Positions 19,087 to 26,408 of a DNA stretch of 64,000 nucleotides are shown here, piece by piece; position 1 is the stretch's first letter; the number at the start of each line of letters is the position of its first letter. A program made the translations under genes and the position numbers. The notes beneath the pieces are model-generated. The model had not been told where the DNA came from and did not search any database. It saw nothing but the letters and a program-made list of their open reading frames with translations. The stretch covers positions 124,001 to 188,000 of the forward strand of contig NZ_BBOJ01000006.1 in assembly GCF_000974445.1 (NCBI RefSeq), written 5' to 3'. Source of the stretch: Lentzea aerocolonigenes. Its GTDB lineage: Bacteria; Actinomycetota; Actinomycetes; Mycobacteriales; Pseudonocardiaceae.

Positions 19087-22000
19087 ATGCCGCGTGGGGA
19101 ACGGCCGTTGGATGACGGCGACGGTCCGGTGCTGCGGTTCGCGGCTGATCTGCGGCGGTTGCGGGCGAGTGCGGGCGGTCTGAGTTATCGGGAGCTGGCG
19201 CGCCGGTCGCACTTCTCGTCCACGGCGTTGTCGGATGCGGCGGGCGGACGCAGGCTTCCCGGCCTGGAGGTCGTGCTGGGCTACGTCCGTGCGTGCGGCG
19301 GAGATGAGGAGCAGTGGCGGCAACGCTGGCACGACGTCGCCGCCGAACTCGCCGTCGCCCAGCAGGTCCCGCCTGCGCGCGCCGAGGAGGACGGGCCTGC
19401 ACCGTATGTCGGGTTGGCGGCGTTCGGGGCGCAGGATGCCGATCGGTTCTTCGGCCGGGAAACCGTGGTCGAGACACTGCTCGCCAGGTTGGTGCGGCAG
19501 CGTTTCGTCGCGGTGTTCGGCGCCTCCGGCGAGGGCAAGTCATCGCTGCTGCGTGCCGGGCTCGCACCGCGGATCCGTGCGGTGGTATTCACTCCTGGAC
19601 CGAACCCGGTCGAGGAGTGCGCTGTCCGCCTGGCCGCGCACACCGGTCGCACACCCGGCCCGGTGTATGAGGACTTGCTGGCCGATCCGCTCAATCTGCA
19701 CCGCTTCGTGCGGTGCGCGTCCCCGGACGATGATCTGGTGCTGGTGATCGACCAGTTCGAGGAGATCTTCACCCTCTGTGCCGCCCCTTCGCGACGGTCG
19801 CAGTTCATCGACATGCTGCTGGCCGCCGTCGTCGCATCGAACAGCCGCACTCGTGTGGTGTTGGGCGTGCGCTCCGACTTCTACCCGCACTGCGCCCAGC
19901 ATCCGGCGCTGGCCGCCGCACTGACCGACGCGCAGATCCTGCTCGGCGCGATGACCCCGGACGAGCTGCGCCGCGCGATCACCCAACCCGCTGTGAAGGC
20001 GGGCTGCAGCGTCGAAGCCGCGTTGCTGACCACGCTGGTGGCGGAGGCGGCCGGACGCAGCGGGGTGCTGCCGCTGGTGTCGCACGCGCTGCTGGAGACA
20101 TGGCGCCGTCGCCGCGGCCACAGCCTCACCCTCGCCGGCTATCAGGCCGCGGGTGGCATCCACGGCGCTCTGGCGCGCAGCGCCGAGGCAGTGTTCGCGG
20201 CGTTGCCCGCGGATCAGCGAACGGCCGCACGCCATCTGTTCCTGCGTCTGACCGCGTTGGGTGAGGGCACCGAGGACACCAAACGCCGCATCGGCCGCGC
20301 GGAGGTGCCGGAGACGGGCCCGGTGCTCGACGTGTTGGCCGGCGCCCGGCTGATCACCCTCGACCAGGACAGCGTGGAGATCACGCATGAAGCGCTGTTC
20401 CGAGCGTGGCCTCGATTGCGCGAGTGGCTGGCCGAGGACCGTGACGGGCTGCGCATCCACCACCAGCTCACCGAGGCGGCCCGGATCTGGGACGAGCTCG
20501 GGCGCGACACCGGCGCCCTGTACCGGACCACACGCCTGGCCCTGACCTCGGAATGGGCCGATCGCGCCGGCCCCGCGCTCACCGCGCGCGAACAGCAATT
20601 TCTCACCGCGAGTTGGACCGAAGAGAACGCCGAACGCACCGCGGCCCGCCGGCGCACACGCCAACTCCGCTGGCTCGCCGCAGGACTGGCCGCCCTGCTC
20701 GTGCTGGCGACCGCCGGAGCGGGCATCGCCGTGTACCAACGCCGCGAGACCGAACGCCTCAGCCTGATCACCCAATCCCGGCAGCTCGCCGCTCTGTCCC
20801 AGGAACAGGCCGCGACCAATCCAGAGGAATCCATCCGCACCGCCCTACAGGCCTACAACACCTATCCCACCGTCGAAGCCCGCAGCCGCCTGCTCACCGC
20901 CAACGCGGCACGGCCGCCGCATCACATCCCTCTCGCCCACGATCGATCTCTGTTGAAAGGGGCATACAGCCCCGACGGCACGATTTTCGCCGTCCTCGAC
21001 GGCCGCTCACAGCTCACGCTGTACGATTGCGCGACACTCACCGTCACCAGCATGGTGAGCCCGCCTGCCGGTGCCGACCGCATCGCGACCTTCGCGTTGA
21101 GCCAGGATGGCCGGACCGTCGCGGTGGCTGACGACGTCGGCCGCCTTTTCCTGGTGGACAGGACCAGTCCCTCCGAGCCAGAGGAGCTGGGCGTTCACGT
21201 GGGCTCCGGGCTGAACTTCAGCGCCGACGGCCGTTCACTGGTCGCCGCGGGCGCGACGACAACGGCAATCTGGGACGTCGCATCCGGCCGGAAACGCAGA
21301 GATCTCGCCGTCCGCGGAACGCACGCAATCGCGTCCGACAGCCGCACTCTCGCGATCGGCGACGGGGGTGAACTCCAGGTCTGGGACATCGAAACCGGCG
21401 AACGCCGAGGCAGCTACCGCTTCGGCGATACGCATATCTCGCGGATCCGGGCCGTGCCGAACAGCTCCCTTGTCGTGGTGTCGTTTGAAGACAGCGGCGT
21501 CGTGGTGTGGGACACCGCCGCAGGCGCACCGGCCGGCAGCCTCCCATCGCATGAGCCCGCAGGGCGCGGTGTGGCCGTGAGCGCCGACGGAACCACGATC
21601 GCCGTCGCGAGCAAAGTCGCGAAGGTGAATCTGTGGGACATCCAGCGTGGTATCCCACGTGGATCCCTGATCATCGGTGAACGAGCGTTGGGTCTGGAGT
21701 TCGCCCCCGATGGCACATTGGCTGTGCTGAGCAGCAACGCCATCAGCTTCTGGCCGGCCGCCACGTACCTCAACTCGTCTCTGCCCCCTGTTCAGGCGCT
21801 CTCGTTCGACGCCTCCGGCTCGAGCGTGCTGGCGCTGACCTCAGCGGGCACCGTGCAGAAGTTCGACGATCGACTGCGCAGCACCGGCACAACGAGCGTC
21901 GGAGCCGACGGGACGACAGGCCGCTTCAGCCCCGACCGCACACTCGTCGCGGTCGCAAGCCCAGGAAAGCCACTCGCCGTGCACGACCTGACGTCAGGGC

Positions 22001-22689
22001 GACAGACGCACCTGACTGGCGCGGGTTTCGTGCCGGACGCGCCACAACTGCTCGCCTTCAAGCCCGACTCGCATGCCCTGCTCGCTGTTGGCCGCAGGAA
22101 CCCGGACGCGGTGTGGCGCTTGGACAGACCCGACGAGCCTACGCTGATCGGCAGCCAGCCGCAGCGCGCCGCGGCGACCTTTGGCGCAGGCGACGACGTG
22201 GTGCTGGTGAACGATGACGGTTGCATGAACGTCCGCAACATCGTCACCTGGCGGACGCTGCAGCCCGCATGTGACGGTCCCAAGAACGGGATCGCCTTGA
22301 GCCCGGACCGCCGCTGGCTCGCCGTCGCAACCTCACGTCACATCGTGACCGTCTGGGACACCACAACCTGGCGTGTAACCGTCGACATCTCGGACGCAGC
22401 CGCTGACACGATCGCATCGCCCCCTAACGAGGTGGCTGTGCTGGCGTTCAGCCCTGACAGCGCGCGCCTGGCGATCAGCAGCACCGACCACAAGATCACC
22501 GTGTGGGACATACCCTCCGGCCAGAACTGGGCAACGCTGAGCGACGACACCCACAACGTGACGCATCTGGCCTGGCATCCCGACGGACACGCACTCGTGT
22601 CTGCCAGCACGGACAACACCCTGCACCTGTGGCCCCTCGACGTGGACGAGGCAGTCCACACACTCCGCCTGCACGTCGGACCTCGGTAA
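19087..22689 (+). CDS. HTH-nSTAND1-WD40 signalling ATPase
   Basis: A 1200-residue protein of the STAND class. Residues about 15-85 form an XRE-like helix-turn-helix (LSYRELARRSHFSSTALSDA). The nSTAND1 NTPase domain follows, with Walker A GASGEGKSS (about 145-153) and Walker B LVLVIDQFEEIF (about 217-228), then a helical arm (THEALFRAWPRLREWL). One membrane segment lies at about 530-551 (LAAGLAALLVLATAGAGIAVY is in this region). The C-terminal half consists of WD40-like repeats with units such as LQVWDIETGE and VTVWDTTTW. ATG 19087 has GGGGGTGG just upstream; ATG 19051 is an alternative. Such proteins sense ligands through the repeats and oligomerise; some defend against phage. Here no effector gene is adjacent. 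Confidence 0.88.
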   Translation: MPRGERPLDDGDGPVLRFAADLRRLRASAGGLSYRELARRSHFSSTALSDAAGGRRLPGLEVVLGYVRACGGDEEQWRQRWHDVAAELAVAQQVPPARAEEDGPAPYVGLAAFGAQDADRFFGRETVVETLLARLVRQRFVAVFGASGEGKSSLLRAGLAPRIRAVVFTPGPNPVEECAVRLAAHTGRTPGPVYEDLLADPLNLHRFVRCASPDDDLVLVIDQFEEIFTLCAAPSRRSQFIDMLLAAVVASNSRTRVVLGVRSDFYPHCAQHPALAAALTDAQILLGAMTPDELRRAITQPAVKAGCSVEAALLTTLVAEAAGRSGVLPLVSHALLETWRRRRGHSLTLAGYQAAGGIHGALARSAEAVFAALPADQRTAARHLFLRLTALGEGTEDTKRRIGRAEVPETGPVLDVLAGARLITLDQDSVEITHEALFRAWPRLREWLAEDRDGLRIHHQLTEAARIWDELGRDTGALYRTTRLALTSEWADRAGPALTAREQQFLTASWTEENAERTAARRRTRQLRWLAAGLAALLVLATAGAGIAVYQRRETERLSLITQSRQLAALSQEQAATNPEESIRTALQAYNTYPTVEARSRLLTANAARPPHHIPLAHDRSLLKGAYSPDGTIFAVLDGRSQLTLYDCATLTVTSMVSPPAGADRIATFALSQDGRTVAVADDVGRLFLVDRTSPSEPEELGVHVGSGLNFSADGRSLVAAGATTTAIWDVASGRKRRDLAVRGTHAIASDSRTLAIGDGGELQVWDIETGERRGSYRFGDTHISRIRAVPNSSLVVVSFEDSGVVVWDTAAGAPAGSLPSHEPAGRGVAVSADGTTIAVASKVAKVNLWDIQRGIPRGSLIIGERALGLEFAPDGTLAVLSSNAISFWPAATYLNSSLPPVQALSFDASGSSVLALTSAGTVQKFDDRLRSTGTTSVGADGTTGRFSPDRTLVAVASPGKPLAVHDLTSGRQTHLTGAGFVPDAPQLLAFKPDSHALLAVGRRNPDAVWRLDRPDEPTLIGSQPQRAAATFGAGDDVVLVNDDGCMNVRNIVTWRTLQPACDGPKNGIALSPDRRWLAVATSRHIVTVWDTTTWRVTVDISDAAADTIASPPNEVAVLAFSPDSARLAISSTDHKITVWDIPSGQNWATLSDDTHNVTHLAWHPDGHALVSASTDNTLHLWPLDVDEAVHTLRLHVGPR

Positions 22690-22740
22690 GGGTCCGAGCC
22701 GCAGTATTCGTCCACACCGGACCATTGACACCTGCGTCGC

Positions 22741-22878
22741 AGGGATCGCCTGCGCCTGGTGATCGGGCTGCGCACCGCGGAGAGTCACCTGGAAAGCATC
22801 CTGGCCAAATCCGGCCTCGCCAATCGCACCGAGCTGGCCGTCTGGATCAGTGGGCAACGAGACGGTCGGGAGCGGTGA
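22741..22878 (+). pseudogene. LuxR-type HTH C-terminal remnant
   Basis: The frame reads RLRLVIGLRTAESHLESIL followed by AKSGLANRTELAVWIS and a stop. This is the recognition helix and last helix of a LuxR/GerE HTH (normally I-x-x-RTAESHVEHILAKLG). The rest of the gene is absent, with a stop just upstream, so it is a fragment. Confidence 0.6.
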
Positions 22879-22988
22879 CAGCGGGCACCCACCAGCATGA
22901 CCTCGACGACCCGCACCTGGCTCCTGATCTGGTGCCCGCGCAACTCCGCGAGGCCTTCCGCGACGCTGACGCGTCCGACGTAACCTGA
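22875..22988 (+). CDS. possible 37-residue open reading frame
   Basis: A short frame beginning at a GTG that overlaps the LuxR-fragment stop, encoding MTAGTHQHDLDDPHLAPDL and continuing to 37 residues. It is acidic and has no recognised motif. It may be a chance frame in decayed DNA; I list it only because of the coupling-like overlap. Confidence 0.2.
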   Translation: MTAGTHQHDLDDPHLAPDLVPAQLREAFRDADASDVT

Positions 22989-23091
22989 TGCTCATCGGGG
23001 GTTCGCACCGGATGCGCGACACGAAAGAAGTGCGCACCTGAGCCACGACGCGGCCGGTCATGCGGGGAAGTGCATGGTGGCATCGCGCACG

Positions 23092-23315
23092 TCATGGTCG
23101 AGCCCCCTCCCCGCCATCAGGGCAACGTTCGTCGGTGAGGGCTACGCGGCCGGCGAGCATGACGCACAGTTCGTCGTAGGGGTAGGCGGGCAGGTCGAGG
23201 GTGCCGGGCTCGCCTTCCCACGCGCCGCCGAACCGGCGGTTGTCGGCTTCGCTGCCGAAGCTGCGCCATTCGGTTTCCGACCAGGTCGGGCCTGCGTGGC
23301 TGTGCGCTGTGTCAG
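23092..23315 (-). pseudogene. cupin (DUF861-type) gene remnant
   Basis: On the minus strand one frame reads GPTWSETEWRSFGSEADNRR, then WEGEPGTLDLPAYPYDELC and VMLAGRVALTDE before running into a stop. The Y-x-Y-DE-x-C-x-x-L-x-G-x-V-x-L-TD pattern is the first half of a DUF861/EutQ-like cupin. The second half is missing and no start codon is evident, so this is a broken gene. Confidence 0.55.
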
Positions 23316-23490
23316 GTGGTCAGCGCCGGGCCTTGAAGGCGTCGTTGGTCCGTAGCGGGTCGGTGTAGAGGCAGCACCAGCGTTGTCGGCGTGGGCAAGC
23401 CCTTCGGTTCCGCGATCGCCGCCTGAAACCGTCGCAGTTTGGCGTCAGCCGCCTCAAGCCGCTTCTTCGTGGGCCTCGCGCGTCCACAGG
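23312..23490 (-). pseudogene. probable serine-recombinase tail remnant
   Basis: A minus-strand frame reads KKRLEAADAKLRRFQAAI followed by unrelated sequence and a stop. The heptad-like helix resembles the C-terminal coiled region of large serine recombinases, which often read LEAAEAKLARYRAAI. The match is short. It lies at the left edge of the catabolic island. Confidence 0.3.
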
Positions 23491-23508
23491 TGTTCGCCGC
23501 CTACGCCC

Positions 23509-24723
23509 TCATGAGCCGGCGGCACTCGCGCTCGGTTGCCGGTAGGGCCGCACGGCACGGCGCGCGATTGCGAAACGGTGCGTCTCCGACGGCCCGTCGT
23601 AGATCCGGAACGGTCGTACCTCCCTGAACAGACGGGCCAGCGGGGCGTCGGCCGCCGAGATGCCGAGTGCTCCGCAGATCTGCACCGCCCGGTCGACCAC
23701 CCGGTTCACGGCCTCCGCCACGAAGGTCTTGGACACCGAGGTGAGTTGCGCGGCGGTGGAGCCGGTGTCCAGCTCCCAGGCGGTACGCAGGATCAGAGCA
23801 CGGCTCGCCTCGATGTCGATCTCGGAGTCGGCCAGCATCTGCTGCACCATGCCGAGGTCCCCCAGGACGGAGCCGAACGCCATGCGACTGCCCGCCCGTT
23901 CCAGTGCGGCGTCCTGGGCGCGCCGCGCGGCTCCCAGCCAGCGCATGCAGTGCGTAATACGGGCGGGGCCGAGCCGGACCTGCGCTCCCTCGAAGCCGTG
24001 GCCGACCGCGCCGAGCACCTGGTCGTCCCCCACCACACACTCGTCGAAGACGATCTCGCTGTGCCCGGCGAAGAGCCCCTCGTCCAGGGTCTCGATATCC
24101 CGGACGATGCTCATGCCGGGTGTACCGGCGTCGACCAGGAACATGGTGGCGCCGCCTGGATCTCCGGGGTTGCCGGCGGTGCGGGCCATGACGATGGCGA
24201 AGCCGGCACCGCGGGCGCCGCTGATGAACCACTTGCGCCCGTCGATGCGCCACCCGCCGGGAACCCGGGTCGCGGTGGTCCTCAGGGAGCGGGGATCGGC
24301 CCCAGCTCCCGGTGCCGGTTCGGTCATGGCGAAGCAGGACCGAACCTCGCCGGCGGCGAGCGGGCGCAGATAGCGCTCCTTCTGGTCTTCGGTGGCGACC
24401 TTCTCCAGCAGGTGCATGTTGCCCTCGTCCGGGGCCGCGCAGTTCAGCGCCAGGGGGCCGAGCAGCGAGTAACCCACTGCTTCGAACACCACCGCCTGCC
24501 CGCGCAGGTCGAGTCCGTGCCCGCCCCACCGCGTCGCCACGTGCGGAGCGAACACGCCCGCCTCACGAGCGCCTTTCTGCAGGGTTTCCCGCACGGACTC
24601 GGGGGCGTCGTGCAGGGACCCGCCGCAGTCGCGCTCCGCCGGGATCACCACCTCGCGTACGAACGCGGAAGTGGAGGCGGCAAGTTGGGCAACAGCCGGA
24701 TCGACATCGAACTGGATGGGCAC
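23509..24723 (-). CDS. acyl-CoA dehydrogenase
   Basis: A 404-residue FAD-dependent acyl-CoA dehydrogenase that introduces an alpha-beta double bond into an acyl-CoA. Visible parts are the N-terminal helical domain, the FAD/substrate signature CFAMTEPAPGAGADPRSL (about 150), WFISGARGAGFAIVMA, and the C-terminal YDGPSETHRFAIARRAV. The base position reads Asp where many members have Glu in YEG, as in ACAD10/11-like enzymes. GTG 24723 is preferred because GGGAGG lies five bases upstream; ATG-type starts further upstream (24753) would lack this. It is divergent from the PaaG-like gene and shares a promoter region with the recurring CAGT motif. Substrate unknown. Confidence 0.9.
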   Translation of the reverse strand: MPIQFDVDPAVAQLAASTSAFVREVVIPAERDCGGSLHDAPESVRETLQKGAREAGVFAPHVATRWGGHGLDLRGQAVVFEAVGYSLLGPLALNCAAPDEGNMHLLEKVATEDQKERYLRPLAAGEVRSCFAMTEPAPGAGADPRSLRTTATRVPGGWRIDGRKWFISGARGAGFAIVMARTAGNPGDPGGATMFLVDAGTPGMSIVRDIETLDEGLFAGHSEIVFDECVVGDDQVLGAVGHGFEGAQVRLGPARITHCMRWLGAARRAQDAALERAGSRMAFGSVLGDLGMVQQMLADSEIDIEASRALILRTAWELDTGSTAAQLTSVSKTFVAEAVNRVVDRAVQICGALGISAADAPLARLFREVRPFRIYDGPSETHRFAIARRAVRPYRQPSASAAGS

Positions 24724-24770
24724 GGGACCTCCCGCCGACAGGCGTACGGGCATCAGGCCCGCCGCGTACC

Positions 24771-24785
24771 TAGAAACTGTATAGC
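24771..24785 (-). promoter_or_regulatory. candidate operator (recurring CAGT motif), copy 1
   Basis: On the minus strand the site reads GCTATACAGTTTCTA, similar to GGTATACAGTAACTA at 36822-36836 and related sites elsewhere in the island. It lies between the divergent acyl-CoA dehydrogenase and isomerase genes. A TetR regulator in the island is the natural candidate to bind it. Confidence 0.4.
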
Positions 24786-24843
24786 GTCTTGAGTATCTTG
24801 CCGAGAGCACCCGGCGACGGGATGACGGCAGGAGAGACGTCCA

Positions 24844-25668
24844 ATGAGCCACCCCGTGAGCACCGAGCCGGTCCGGGTCGTCCGTCACACCGACGGAGTC
24901 GTTGAGGTCAGACTGGACGCCCCTGAGCGGGGCAACGCCCTTGACCTGGCAACGGCCGAGGCACTGCGGGACACGACCGCCCAGGTGGCCGCGGACCCGG
25001 GCGGCGCGGTCCTGTTGCGGGCGGCGGGCGACACCTTCTGCGTGGGCGGTGACCTGCGCGCCTTCGCCGGTCGCGGCGAGGGGACGGGCGCCTATGTGCA
25101 TGCCGTGGCGACTGCCGCGCACACCGCGATACAGGTCCTGCACGAGCTGCCGGTACCGGTGGTGACCGCCGTGCGGGGCGCTGCCGCGGGCGGCGGGGTG
25201 GGCCTCGCCCTCGTGGGCGACATCGTCCTGGCGGGCCGGTCCGCACGGTTCCGGCTGGCGTACACGGACGTCGGGCTCACGCCGGACTGTGGGGCCTCCT
25301 GGTTCCTGCCGCGCCTGGTCGGCCCTCGACTGGCGGCGGACCTCATCCTCACCAACCGGGTCCTGACCGGGGACGATGCCGAACGGTGGGGCCTGGTCTC
25401 CCGGTCGGTCGACGACGCGGAGCTGGATGCGGCGGCGCACCGGACCGCTGCTGGACTGGCCGCCGGCGCCGGTGCCGCACTGCGCGCCGCGAAGGGCCTG
25501 CTGCGGGGCCGTGCCGGGCACGGACTGGGCCGCCACCTCGTCGAGGAGGCGCGACAGATCGCCGCGCTGGCGGACGGACGGGCGGCCCAGGACCGCATGG
25601 CGTCGTTCCTCGCCGCCCGGGACCGCGCCCGGACGGGCAACAGCCGGACACAACCCAGGGAACCCTGA
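24844..25668 (+). CDS. PaaG-like enoyl-CoA isomerase/hydratase (crotonase fold)
   Basis: A 274-residue crotonase-family enzyme. The oxyanion-hole segment FCVGGDLRAFAG and the GAAAGGGVGLALVGD loop are present. The two glutamates used by enoyl-CoA hydratases are replaced (GGGVGLAL, and LAYTDVG where QPEILLG is usual). Instead the sequence has GLTPDCGASWFLPRLVG, whose Asp matches the catalytic Asp of PaaG-type isomerases. So it more likely shifts double bonds or opens an epoxide than hydrates. AGGAGAG lies upstream of the ATG. It is the first gene of the plus-strand unit running to the thiolase at 31689, although a 100-base gap separates it from the next gene. Confidence 0.82.
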   Translation: MSHPVSTEPVRVVRHTDGVVEVRLDAPERGNALDLATAEALRDTTAQVAADPGGAVLLRAAGDTFCVGGDLRAFAGRGEGTGAYVHAVATAAHTAIQVLHELPVPVVTAVRGAAAGGGVGLALVGDIVLAGRSARFRLAYTDVGLTPDCGASWFLPRLVGPRLAADLILTNRVLTGDDAERWGLVSRSVDDAELDAAAHRTAAGLAAGAGAALRAAKGLLRGRAGHGLGRHLVEEARQIAALADGRAAQDRMASFLAARDRARTGNSRTQPREP

Positions 25669-25775
25669 GGGTGTTTCTTGATTCCCTCTTCACTAACAAG
25701 CCCGCCGGAGCGTAACCTCCGGGCAACTCAGAACCGAGGAACCGGTCACCACAGAACCGGGGAAAAGGTGTGGCG

Positions 25776-26408
25776 ATGCACTCTGCTGCCGTGGACCTTC
25801 CGGACTCTCCCGACGACGCACTCGCCGAAGCCGTCGTCGACCTCGTTCTGCGTGGCATGTGGCGCGGCAGGCCCGAGTCGGAGCACCGCCCCTTGGTCGA
25901 CGCCGGGCTGGCGATGGTGAAGGGTCCGCTGGCGCTGCCGACCGAGCGTGCCAAGGCCGCCGTGTCGCGGATCCTGCGGATCTCCCCGGGATCAGCGCAG
26001 GAGGAGCAGATCACCGCGGCGTACGAGGCCTTTCTGCCGCTCAACAGGAAGATCCGCGAGGTGTGCACGGCATGGCAGTGCCGCACCGACGGCACCGCCA
26101 ACGACCACTCCGACAGCGTCTACGACGCCGGGGTGCGCGAGTCGCTGGAAGACGTGCACGAGGCCATCCAGCCCGTGCTGCGCAGGCTGGAGCGGGTGCT
26201 CGAAGGCAGCGGCTGGTACCTCACCGCCCTGGAGGAAGCCCTCGACCGCTTCGACGACGGTGCGGTGCAGTGGCTGGCCTCGCCCCTGTGCGACTCGTAC
26301 CACACCGTGTGGATGCGGCTGCACCAGGAGTTGCTGCTCGTGCTGGGGATCAGCCGGGCCGAGGACGAGGCTCGTGAAGAGGAACTGGTCACGAGGAGCC
26401 GGGGTTGA
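25776..26408 (+). CDS. unrecognised helical protein coupled to the PPDK-like enzyme
   Basis: A 210-residue protein starting MHSAAVDLPDSPDDALAEAV. It is predicted almost entirely helical and acidic, with ISPGSAQEEQITAAYEAFLPLN, EVCTAWQCRTDG and a C-terminal run of leucine-rich helices (MRLHQELLLVLGISRAEDEA); these are cited in part. There is no signal peptide or membrane helix. ATG 25776 has AAAAGG at a good distance; GTG 25770 is too near. The stop overlaps the TTG start of the PPDK-like gene, so the products are made together and may form a complex. I do not recognise the family. Confidence 0.7.
   Translation: MHSAAVDLPDSPDDALAEAVVDLVLRGMWRGRPESEHRPLVDAGLAMVKGPLALPTERAKAAVSRILRISPGSAQEEQITAAYEAFLPLNRKIREVCTAWQCRTDGTANDHSDSVYDAGVRESLEDVHEAIQPVLRRLERVLEGSGWYLTALEEALDRFDDGAVQWLASPLCDSYHTVWMRLHQELLLVLGISRAEDEAREEELVTRSRG

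Noticed and set aside
24724-25653. N-terminal extension of the acyl-CoA dehydrogenase frame on the minus strand
   Set aside because: It is antisense to the isomerase gene and precedes a good GGGAGG-GTG start.
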